A stretch of 64,000 bases of DNA from the NCBI GenBank assembly GCA_035565355.1, contig DATMSM010000029.1:1-64000 (forward strand), in the 5' to 3' direction. Origin of the DNA: Ga0074130 sp035565355. GTDB taxonomy: Bacteria > Pseudomonadota > Gammaproteobacteria > Burkholderiales > Rhodocyclaceae. Of this stretch, positions 28,965-36,257 are shown in pieces (the first letter of the stretch is position 1; each line of letters opens with the position of its first letter). The notes under the pieces are model-generated. The model searched no databases and had not been told where the DNA came from. It saw nothing but the letters and a program-made list of their open reading frames with translations. The translations under genes were made by a program, and so were the position numbers.

Positions 28965-30368
28965 CTAGAGCCAGTACTCGAACAGGCGTCCGAACCTCTC
29001 CTGTACCCGACGCCAGACGCCGCGCTGCTGCCAGCGCTCCACGGTGATCGCCTCGGCCTGCGCCAGGTCATCTCGGAACAGGGCTTCCATTTCAGCGGCA
29101 AACTCGGCGCCAAAGACGATGACATTGACCTCGTCATTGTGCAAAAAGCTGCGCCAGTCGACATTCGATGAGCCTATGGTGGACCAGACGCGGTCGATGA
29201 CCGCTGTCTTGGCATGCAGCAAGGTATCGCTGCGCTCATATATCGTCACCCCTGCCTCCAGCAGCGCATGATAGTAGGACTGCCCGGCGCGTAACACCAG
29301 CTCCGAATCGCTTTTGCCCTGCAGCACCAGCACCACCTCGACCCCGCGCCGCGCCGCTGCAATCAGAAAATCCGTCGTCTGCGGGTCTGGCACAAAGTAA
29401 GACATGGTCATATGCACGCTCTGACGGGCGCTACCGATGGCGGTCAGCAAGGCCCGATAGATACGCGGCTCCGCGTCGCCCGGTGTACTGCCGATGACGG
29501 TCACCAGCCGCTCCCCATTGACTGAGGCACGACGTGCGGCCGGCACCGGCGCATGTTCGCAACCCTGGCGCATCCAGGTGTCCGCATAGAGAATGGAGAA
29601 ATCCGTCACGGCAGGCCCCTCGACGCGCACGCTGGTATCGCGCCAGCCGCGCTTGGGCTCCTCGTCATCGTTATCGGACTTGCGCTTGAGGATGGATGAA
29701 GAACCGGCGGAATAGACGTCGCTGACATTGATGCCCCCGGTGTAGGCAACCTTGCCATCAACCAGCGTGATCTTTCTATGATCGCGATGATTGAGCTTGT
29801 CGGCGCGGAAGGGGAAGCTGGTGCGCACCGGATTGAACTCGCACACGCGGACACCCGCTTGCGCCAGTTCATCGAAGAAGGCGCGCGGTGTCGTCAGCGA
29901 TCCCACCGCATCGTAGATCAAACGCACGTCCAGGCCTGCGCTGGCTTTGCGCTTGAGCACCTCGGCCATACGCTGGCCGAGCTCTGCATCTTCGAAGATG
30001 TAGCTTTCCACCTGAATGGAACGCCGGGCGCGCTCCAGGTCGGCAAACATGGCCTTGAAGGTGGCCGGCCCGTCAATCAACAAGCTAACCGCATTGTCGG
30101 CAGTCGTGAATTCGCCCAGGGCACCAAGCTGATTGATGTGATGTTTAAGCAGCCGCGCCCTGCCCTCTGCCTGCACCGCGCGCACCTCGGCGCTGCTTTC
30201 CTGTAGCGTGGGCTGGCCATCGGCACGAATCACGACCGGCGGCGCCAATGCTTGGGCGCTTGCCTCGGGCGTGACTTTTGGCAAGCTGCTGCAGCCCGCG
30301 GCCACAAGCAAAACGGCCACCAATAGTGACCCGGGCAATACGCACCGCCGGTGCGCCTCACTACGCAT
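28965..30368 (-). CDS. Phospholipase D-family lipoprotein (cardiolipin synthase-like)
   Basis: A probable phosphatidyltransferase or phosphodiesterase. The 467-residue protein is a lipoprotein with Cys26 in VAAGCSS. It has two HxK-x4-D catalytic motifs: DHRKITLVD, followed by AYTGGINVSD, and LHAKTAVID, followed by GSSNVDWRS. I chose the ATG at 30368 because GGAGG precedes it; an upstream TTG is poor. Cardiolipin synthases are usually anchored by helices, so the lipobox is notable. Whether it makes cardiolipin or acts as another PLD is not shown. Confidence 0.85.
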   Translation of the reverse strand: MRSEAHRRCVLPGSLLVAVLLVAAGCSSLPKVTPEASAQALAPPVVIRADGQPTLQESSAEVRAVQAEGRARLLKHHINQLGALGEFTTADNAVSLLIDGPATFKAMFADLERARRSIQVESYIFEDAELGQRMAEVLKRKASAGLDVRLIYDAVGSLTTPRAFFDELAQAGVRVCEFNPVRTSFPFRADKLNHRDHRKITLVDGKVAYTGGINVSDVYSAGSSSILKRKSDNDDEEPKRGWRDTSVRVEGPAVTDFSILYADTWMRQGCEHAPVPAARRASVNGERLVTVIGSTPGDAEPRIYRALLTAIGSARQSVHMTMSYFVPDPQTTDFLIAAARRGVEVVLVLQGKSDSELVLRAGQSYYHALLEAGVTIYERSDTLLHAKTAVIDRVWSTIGSSNVDWRSFLHNDEVNVIVFGAEFAAEMEALFRDDLAQAEAITVERWQQRGVWRRVQERFGRLFEYWL

Positions 30369-30507
30369 GGACGTCCTCCGCCACAAAGGAAAGCGCGCTT
30401 ACTATGCTATCCGGCATCGAGGATGTCAGTAGGAGAACACCGCCCCTTGCTTGAAATTCTTACACGCAGGAACGTCAATTGCCATAGCAGGACAGGAGGT
30501 GCTTGGC

Positions 30508-31035
30508 ATGGAACACCTGCACGAACTATTCAAGCTTTCCTTGCCGCTATGGGAAATCATCTTGCGTGGCTCGGTCATCTATCTGAGCCTGACGCTGCTT
30601 TTTCGCTTCGTCGCAAGGCGCGATATTGGTGCCGTGGGCATTGCCGACCTGCTGGTGATTGTGCTGATCGCCGACGCTTCACAAAATGCGATGACGGGTG
30701 AAGCCAAGACGCTGGCCGACGGCCTGGTGCTAATCTGCACCCTGCTGGGCTGGAATCTCCTGCTGGACTGGACGGCCTTCCACTTCCCCCGCATTCGCAA
30801 ACTGATTGAAGCCGACAAGCTGTTGCTGATCGACCGGGGCCGACTGATACACAACAATCTGCGCAAACAGCTCATCAGCGAGGAAGATCTTCGCGCCAAA
30901 CTCCGCAGCTACGGCATAGATGACCTACGCGACGTCAAGACGGCCTATCTGGAAAGCGACGGGGATATCACCGTCATTTCACGCTTCGGCCCATCCCGTC
31001 CCGCAGCCGCCAGTTCGGCGCGGGACAAGACTTAA
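30508..31035 (+). CDS. DUF421 (YetF-like) membrane protein
   Basis: A 176-residue protein with about three N-terminal membrane helices (roughly 12-95). The soluble DUF421 domain includes DLLVIVLIADASQNAM and LLIDRGRLIHNNLRKQLISEEDL. The family's function is poorly known. The ATG at 30508 has a strong AGGAGG site; an upstream TTG extension is unlikely. It converges with the copper-chaperone gene three bases downstream. Confidence 0.85.
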   Translation: MEHLHELFKLSLPLWEIILRGSVIYLSLTLLFRFVARRDIGAVGIADLLVIVLIADASQNAMTGEAKTLADGLVLICTLLGWNLLLDWTAFHFPRIRKLIEADKLLLIDRGRLIHNNLRKQLISEEDLRAKLRSYGIDDLRDVKTAYLESDGDITVISRFGPSRPAAASSARDKT

Positions 31036-31037
31036 TC

Positions 31038-31499
31038 TCAGTGACGGTGATGAGCGCTCGCCGGCTTACCAGAAGCCAAAGCGCGTACCTCGGCATCGAT
31101 GCTCACGCTTTCCTGCTTGCCGTTCTGCTCGATCGTAAGCATCAGCGGCACCTTGTCACCGGCCTTGAGCTCCTTGTTCAGGCCCATGAGCATGACATGG
31201 TAGGCTCCGCTGAGCTCGACCGCCTTGCCTGCCGGCAGGTCGAGCCTGGAAACGGCGCGCATCTTCATGACATCGCCCTCATGCTTCATTTCATGAATCT
31301 CGAGCGACTTGGCCACCGGGCTGCTGCCGCCAAGCAGAACCGCACCCTTGGCGCTGGTCAAGGTCATGAAGGCGCCGCTGGCCTGCTGCCCCGGCACAGT
31401 TGCACGCGCCCAAGCATCCTTGACTTCCACATCCGCGGCGAACGCCGACAGCGAGGCCAGCGTGCAAGCGGCGGCAAACAGGGCGATACGATTTTTCAT
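31038..31499 (-). CDS. Periplasmic copper chaperone PCu(A)C
   Basis: Binds Cu(I) in the periplasm and delivers it, in known family members, to the CuA or CuB site of cytochrome oxidase. The 153-residue precursor has a signal peptide ending AFAA, then the PCu(A)C domain with a histidine/methionine site: HEMKHEGDVMKM and, later, AYHVMLMGL. The tail ends HHRH, extra possible copper ligands. An AEC transporter gene lies 11 bases upstream; no oxidase gene is in the window. Confidence 0.9.
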   Translation of the reverse strand: MKNRIALFAAACTLASLSAFAADVEVKDAWARATVPGQQASGAFMTLTSAKGAVLLGGSSPVAKSLEIHEMKHEGDVMKMRAVSRLDLPAGKAVELSGAYHVMLMGLNKELKAGDKVPLMLTIEQNGKQESVSIDAEVRALASGKPASAHHRH

Positions 31500-31510
31500 G
31501 CTCTATCCTT

Positions 31511-32386
31511 TCAGGCGAATACGATGGCCAGGGCCAGGGGAACAAACAACAGGGACAGCAGATTGCCGGTCAACACGATGGCGGCCACCTTGTCGGGCTC
31601 TTGCCCGTAGCGTTCGGCGAAGATGTAGTTAAGCACGGCCGGCGGCAAGGCGCCGAACACCAGCAACTGCGCAGCCTGCATCTTATCCAGATCCAGCAGG
31701 ATTGCCATGAACCAGGCAATCAGCATGCCGAACAGCGGCGACGCAATACCGCCGAGCAGGCCTGCATGCAGTGCCTTCATGCGTACCGCCGTCATGCGCA
31801 CACCCAGCGAAAACAGCATCAGGGGCACGCAAATCTCGGCCAGCATGCGTATCGAGGTGGCGACCGGCTCCCAGAGGGTGAGGCCGCTGTAGCCGACCAC
31901 GATGCCAGCAATGCCGGCGAACATGACCGGCACCTTCCACAAGGTGGCAAGCTTGACGCGATGATCCAGCAGCCAGGCACCGAAGGAAAAGTGCAGGAAG
32001 TTCTCGACCAGGAACAGGACGATGGCCGCCGGCATGGCAGCTTCGCCGAAGGCGAGTAGTGCCAGCGGCAGGCCCATATTGCCGGAATTCTTGAACATCA
32101 CGGGCGGCACCAGTGTCTTCGGCTGCTGGCCGAACCCACGTGCCAGCGGCCAGGCCAGCAGGCCGGCACCCAGGACCACGCACACGCCGCCGATAGCCAG
32201 CGGAATATGCTCGTCTATGGGCACATGCCGCACCGCCAGCGTGGAGAAGATGAGCAGCGGCGTGAACAGATCCATGTTGAGCACATTCGCCGTGCTCATG
32301 TCCGGCTTGCGCAGACGACCGTAGGCCCAGCCTATCCCCGCAATCGCGAAGATGGGGAAGACGACCGAGAGGATGCGCAGCAGCAC
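31511..32386 (-). CDS. AEC-family transporter
   Basis: An auxin-efflux-carrier-type permease with about ten hydrophobic segments over 291 residues, including FKNSGNMGLPLALL, a family hallmark. Bacterial members move small carboxylates such as malate; the substrate here is unknown. The start is GTG, six bases after the hslU stop, with no obvious ribosome site, so translation may depend on hslU. The PCu(A)C gene follows closely. Confidence 0.85.
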   Translation of the reverse strand: MLLRILSVVFPIFAIAGIGWAYGRLRKPDMSTANVLNMDLFTPLLIFSTLAVRHVPIDEHIPLAIGGVCVVLGAGLLAWPLARGFGQQPKTLVPPVMFKNSGNMGLPLALLAFGEAAMPAAIVLFLVENFLHFSFGAWLLDHRVKLATLWKVPVMFAGIAGIVVGYSGLTLWEPVATSIRMLAEICVPLMLFSLGVRMTAVRMKALHAGLLGGIASPLFGMLIAWFMAILLDLDKMQAAQLLVFGALPPAVLNYIFAERYGQEPDKVAAIVLTGNLLSLLFVPLALAIVFA

Positions 32387-32392
32387 GAACGA

Positions 32393-33724
32393 TTACAGGA
32401 CGAAGCGCGAGAGGTCCTCGTCGCCAGCCAACTGGCCGAGTTTTGCATCGACATAAGCCGCATCGACGGCAACCTCAATGGCGCCGTGATTGCCAGCAGC
32501 AAACGAAACTTCCTCGAGCAGCTTTTCCATCACCGTGTAGAGACGCCGCGCGCCAATGTTCTCGGTCTTTTCGTTCACCTGCCAGGCGATCTCGGCGAGA
32601 CGGCGAATGCCGTCCGGCTTGAATTCCAGCTTGACCGCATCGGTGTCGAGCAGCGCCTGATACTGGCGAGTCAGGCAAGCGTCGGTGCTGGTCAGGATGC
32701 GTTCGAAGTCATCGACAGAAAGAGAGTCGAGCTCGACCCGAATCGGGAAACGGCCTTGCAGTTCGGGAATCAGATCCGAAGGCTTGGACAGGTGGAAAGC
32801 ACCGCTGGCGATGAACAAAATGTGATCGGTCTTGATCATGCCGTACTTGGTCGAAACCGTCGTGCCCTCGACCAGGGGCAACAGGTCGCGCTGCACCCCC
32901 TGCCGCGACACGTCGGTGCCGTGTGCATCCGACCGCGTTGCGATCTTGTCTATCTCGTCGAGAAAGACGATGCCGTTCTGTTCGACATTCTGCAGCGCCT
33001 GCTGCTTGATCTCTTCCTCATTCACGAGGCGCGCGGCCTCTTCATCGGCCAGCAACTTGAGCGCTTCCTTGATGCGCAGCTTGCGCGGTTTCTTGTTGGC
33101 GGCGCCGAGATTCTGGAACATGCCCTGGATCTGCTGGGTCAGATCCTCCATACCGGGCGGCGCGAAAATTTCCATGCTCGCAGCCGGCAGGGCCACCTCA
33201 ATTTCAATCTCCTTGTCGTCGAGCTCGCCTTCGCGCAACTTCTTGCGGAATTTCTGGCGCGTGCCATTGTCTTCCGCCGGCTGCGGCTCGCCGAAGCCCA
33301 CTGGCCGTGCCTGCGGCAGCAGGATGTCGAGGATACGGTCCTCGGCGGCATCCAGCGCCAGGCTGCGCACGCGCTTCATCGCTGCTTCGCGCGTTTCCTT
33401 GAGCGCGGTTTCCATCAGGTCGCGGATGATCGTCTCCACATCGCGACCGACATAGCCGACCTCGGTAAACTTGGTCGCTTCGATCTTGATGAAGGGCGCA
33501 TTGGCAAGCCTGGCCAGGCGCCGTGCGATCTCGGTCTTGCCCACGCCGGTCGGCCCTATCATCAGGATGTTCTTGGGCGTGATCTCGTTGCGCAGCGGCT
33601 CCGCCACCTGAGAACGGCGCCAGCGGTTGCGCAAGGCGACGGCAACCGAACGCTTGGCGTTGGCCTGGCCGACGATGTTCTTGTCGAGTTCCGAAACGAT
33701 TTCGGACGGAGTCATCTGTGTCAT
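32393..33724 (-). CDS. hslU: ATP-dependent protease ATPase subunit HslU
   Basis: The AAA+ unfoldase that feeds proteins to HslV. The 443-residue protein has Walker A GPTGVGKT at 57-64, Walker B GIVFLDEID, a sensor region GRFPIRVEL and the C-terminal ISRFVL-like end (LSRFVL) that docks into HslV. The ATG lacks a clear ribosome site. A second, slightly changed copy of its first 14 codons lies 141 bases upstream, near the hslV stop. Confidence 0.97.
   Translation of the reverse strand: MTQMTPSEIVSELDKNIVGQANAKRSVAVALRNRWRRSQVAEPLRNEITPKNILMIGPTGVGKTEIARRLARLANAPFIKIEATKFTEVGYVGRDVETIIRDLMETALKETREAAMKRVRSLALDAAEDRILDILLPQARPVGFGEPQPAEDNGTRQKFRKKLREGELDDKEIEIEVALPAASMEIFAPPGMEDLTQQIQGMFQNLGAANKKPRKLRIKEALKLLADEEAARLVNEEEIKQQALQNVEQNGIVFLDEIDKIATRSDAHGTDVSRQGVQRDLLPLVEGTTVSTKYGMIKTDHILFIASGAFHLSKPSDLIPELQGRFPIRVELDSLSVDDFERILTSTDACLTRQYQALLDTDAVKLEFKPDGIRRLAEIAWQVNEKTENIGARRLYTVMEKLLEEVSFAAGNHGAIEVAVDAAYVDAKLGQLAGDEDLSRFVL
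33681..33724 (-). repeat. Direct repeat copy A (5' end of hslU)
   Basis: The first 44 bases of hslU recur at 33822-33865 with three mismatches. This copy is the start of the full gene. Confidence 0.9.
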
Positions 33725-33759
33725 GTTTTTCAGTCAGCGATATTCTTGTGGCTACGGCC

Positions 33760-33793
33760 GCTCGCGTTGCGAGCTTAACCTGCAAGCAGGTTA
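33760..33793. repeat. Two adjacent small palindromes between the hslU repeats
   Basis: GCTCGC-GTT-GCGAGC and, two bases later, TAACCTGC-AA-GCAGGTTA. They lie in the 97-base spacer that separates the two copies of the hslU start and look like a small inserted palindromic element. Confidence 0.6.
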
Positions 33794-33865
33794 GCCTCCG
33801 CCGCAACCGGCCTTCGGCAGGTTGTCGAGTTCCGAAACGATTTTGGACGGTGTCATCTGAGTCAT
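33791..33865 (-). pseudogene. Duplicated 5' fragment of hslU
   Basis: A 24-codon remnant: it starts like hslU (MTQMTPSKIVSELD, one substitution against the real gene), then diverges after residue 14 and stops inside the palindromic spacer. Its ATG lies 18 bases after the hslV stop, where hslU would be expected to begin. The current hslU therefore starts from the second copy. It may still be translated as a short leader peptide. Confidence 0.75.
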
Positions 33866-33883
33866 AGAAGAAGCACGAAACGT

Positions 33884-34420
33884 TTAGTCCAAGGTCTCGA
33901 TGATGTGGTTCTGGTTGGTGTAGATGCAGATCTCGCCGGCAATCACCAGCGACTGTTTGACGACATCGGCGGGGGCGAGTTCGGTGTGCTCGATCAAGGC
34001 GCGCGCCGCTGACTGTGCATAGGCACCGCCACTGCCGATGGCGACAATGCCGTACTCGGGTTCGAGCACGTCGCCGTTGCCGGTGATGATCAGCGAATGC
34101 TCACGATCGGCCACAGCGAGCATGGCTTCGAGTCGGCGCAGCATGCGGTCGGTACGCCAGTCCTTGGCCAATTCGACTGCAGAACGCAGCAGATTGCCCT
34201 GATGCTTTTCCAGCTTGGACTCGAAGCGCTCGAAGAGCGTGAAGGCGTCAGCGGTTCCGCCGGCGAATCCAGCCAAGATTTTCTCCTGATACAGCTTGCG
34301 TACCTTGCGCGCGCTGGCCTTGACAATGATATGGCCGAGGGTGACCTGACCGTCGCCGCCAAGTGCAACGCGATTGCCGCGCCGCACCGACAGGATGGTG
34401 GTGCCGTGATACTGCTCCAT
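33884..34420 (-). CDS. hslV: ATP-dependent protease proteolytic subunit HslV
   Basis: The Ntn threonine peptidase of the HslUV complex. From the ATG at 34420 (AAGGA site) the protein has 178 residues. It begins MEQYHG before the catalytic Thr7 of TTILSVRRG, so removal of a six-residue propeptide is needed, whereas E. coli HslV loses only Met. GDGQVTLG and GSGGAYAQSAA motifs follow. It lies upstream of hslU, separated by the duplicated fragment. Confidence 0.96.
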   Translation of the reverse strand: MEQYHGTTILSVRRGNRVALGGDGQVTLGHIIVKASARKVRKLYQEKILAGFAGGTADAFTLFERFESKLEKHQGNLLRSAVELAKDWRTDRMLRRLEAMLAVADREHSLIITGNGDVLEPEYGIVAIGSGGAYAQSAARALIEHTELAPADVVKQSLVIAGEICIYTNQNHIIETLD

Positions 34421-34472
34421 GAGGATTCCTTGTAACCGAAGTCGGTGAGACCACCGGCCCTGCAATCAGTTC

Positions 34473-34612
34473 AGAAGGGCTGAAGAAGCGTAGCGAGCGG
34501 GCGGAGGGCAAGGCGGAGGAGCGGAGGAACCGGAATGTACTTGAGTACATGAGGATTCCGAGCACCGGACCACGCGGCCATACGTCCGCGCAGTAGCTTA
34601 TTCAGCTCTTCT
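34473..34612. repeat. Large imperfect inverted-repeat element upstream of hslV
   Basis: Outer arms AGAAGGGCTGAA and TTCAGCTCTTCT (11 of 12 complementary) flank about 115 bases. In the middle, CGGAAT and ATTCCG enclose a perfect ATGTAC-TTGA-GTACAT hairpin. It looks like a dispersed intergenic repeat of the kind common in betaproteobacteria. It ends at the STAS gene stop and may also act as that gene's terminator. Confidence 0.6.
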
Positions 34613-35964
34613 TAGCGGCGGCGGGTTTCAATGCTGGCTATTTTATCAAGCCCGCTCGCCGACAGCAGCGTGGCCACCAGCAGGTTGGCGCCGCGGATGC
34701 GGATATGCAGCCCCTGCTCATGCAAGGGGCTCAGCGTATCCAGCAGGATCTTGGTGCTGACTTCATCGATGCGCGCCAGATTGTCGGTCTCGATGGTGAT
34801 GGCATCCTTGCCCTTGGCAGCGGCGGCCAGTGTCGCAATCGTGTTCATGCCGGCGAGCAACTCGCCCTCCAGCACCAGCGGGTCCTTGTTCTTGGCCGCC
34901 GGTTTGGCGGTGGCCTTGCCCAGCGCAGGCGCATCCCAGGAAGGCGGCGATACCTCGAAGGTCACGGCATAAGCGACCGCCGTATCCTCGAACGCATCCT
35001 GATTACCGGCGCGCTGATAGAGCTCCAGCAGTAGCAGCCAGGTTTCCTCGCGCTCGCGCTTCATCATCTCGACCTTGTTGGCGAGCATGGCGGCGAATTC
35101 ATCGGCGCCCGTCAGCAGGCATTCGCGGCCCTGCTTCTTGATGGCGCGCAGCGCGTCCAGCAACAGGCGGCAGCCGTCATTGCCGGCATCGGTGACCTTG
35201 AGCAGACCCAGGCGCACGGTTGGATTGCTGCCAGCAATCTCGACCAGCTTCTTCAACGCACCTTCACTGCTGGCGCTGAGTATGCCGGATAGCGCTACAT
35301 AAGCGGCACCACCGGATTCAAGGCTTTCATCCACCTCGCCCGAGGCATCCAGCCAAGCGGGGGCGGATTTCTCGAAGCGCTTGGCATAGGCATCGGCCAG
35401 ATTTTCGAAAGCCTGACGCCGGTTGAGTATCTGCAGCAGGTCAAAGAGCATGCCCCAGCCCTGCTCGGTGGACTTGCCCAAAGTACCGGCACGCAGGGCG
35501 GCCTCGAGTGCGCCGCTGGCCTCGGCCGTCTTGCCGGCCGCGTGCTGGCGCGCAATATCGAGCAGCAGCTCGGTTTGCGGGGCCGGCTTGGGCGCAGCCT
35601 TGGGTGCTGCCGCCGCCTTGGGCTTTTCCTTGGCCGGCGCTGCCGGTACGGGCGTCTCGACAGCCGGCTCAGCAGACATCGAGGCAAAATCCAGCAGTTC
35701 CAGCGGCGAATCAAAAGAGGCAAATGCACTGGGCGCCTCCGCAGCCGGTGCCGCGGGCGCCGGCTTGGGCGGCTCGACCGCCACCTTGGCCGGCTCGCTC
35801 ACACGCGCTAGTGCTGGCTGCGGTGCGGGGACCGACTCCTCGTCCAGACTGATCTTGGTGAAATCCAGGCTGAAAGGGTCGTCATCGTCCGTACCGGCCT
35901 TGCTCACGGCAGAGCTCTCCTTGGCAGGCGAGGGTTTGCGCGACGATTGGACGGATGGAGACAC
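34612..35964 (-). CDS. STAS-domain protein with Ala/Pro-rich N terminus
   Basis: A 450-residue cytoplasmic protein. Residues 1-135 are low-complexity (Ala, Pro, Lys), with an acidic DDDDPFSLDF patch. The middle is helical, resembling repeat-type domains (LLDIARQHAAGKTAEASGALEAAL region). The last 90 residues form a STAS domain (VLEGELLAG to the end), a fold used in anti-sigma antagonists and transport regulators. The start appears to be GTG without a ribosome site, so it is uncertain. Function unknown. Confidence 0.75.
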   Translation of the reverse strand: MSPSVQSSRKPSPAKESSAVSKAGTDDDDPFSLDFTKISLDEESVPAPQPALARVSEPAKVAVEPPKPAPAAPAAEAPSAFASFDSPLELLDFASMSAEPAVETPVPAAPAKEKPKAAAAPKAAPKPAPQTELLLDIARQHAAGKTAEASGALEAALRAGTLGKSTEQGWGMLFDLLQILNRRQAFENLADAYAKRFEKSAPAWLDASGEVDESLESGGAAYVALSGILSASSEGALKKLVEIAGSNPTVRLGLLKVTDAGNDGCRLLLDALRAIKKQGRECLLTGADEFAAMLANKVEMMKREREETWLLLLELYQRAGNQDAFEDTAVAYAVTFEVSPPSWDAPALGKATAKPAAKNKDPLVLEGELLAGMNTIATLAAAAKGKDAITIETDNLARIDEVSTKILLDTLSPLHEQGLHIRIRGANLLVATLLSASGLDKIASIETRRR

Positions 35965-36257
35965 GATATGACGACCAAATAAATGGAATAAATGGGCAGA
36001 TGCTACGGACTACTTGTAGCACATTGCCAACATTTTCCGCAAATTAAAACCAATCCGTTCATGGGTTTATCTCTACCCAGACCGCCACTGCCAGTGGCAG
36101 ACAGCGTGCCAGGCCCAGCAAAGCCTTGACCCTGCACGGCTTGTGCGCTCTGTTGGCTTTTGGTGAAAAAGATACATTCTCGAACAAGACAGGGCCAGGG
36201 CACAACCCGGATAGGAAGGCTAACGGCCGCCGCCAGCCTTCCTGTAGGGCAAGCCGC
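35965..36257. other. 293-base intergenic region
   Basis: Holds the promoter side of the STAS gene at its left and the terminator hairpin of the TonB receptor at its right. A small CACTG-C-CAGTG palindrome is also present. I see no convincing gene. Confidence 0.5.
36213..36243 (-). terminator. Probable terminator of the TonB receptor gene
   Basis: A perfect nine-bp stem (AGGAAGGCT with AGCCTTCCT) with a GC-rich loop, 15 bases after the stop codon. The T tract is weak. Confidence 0.5.
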
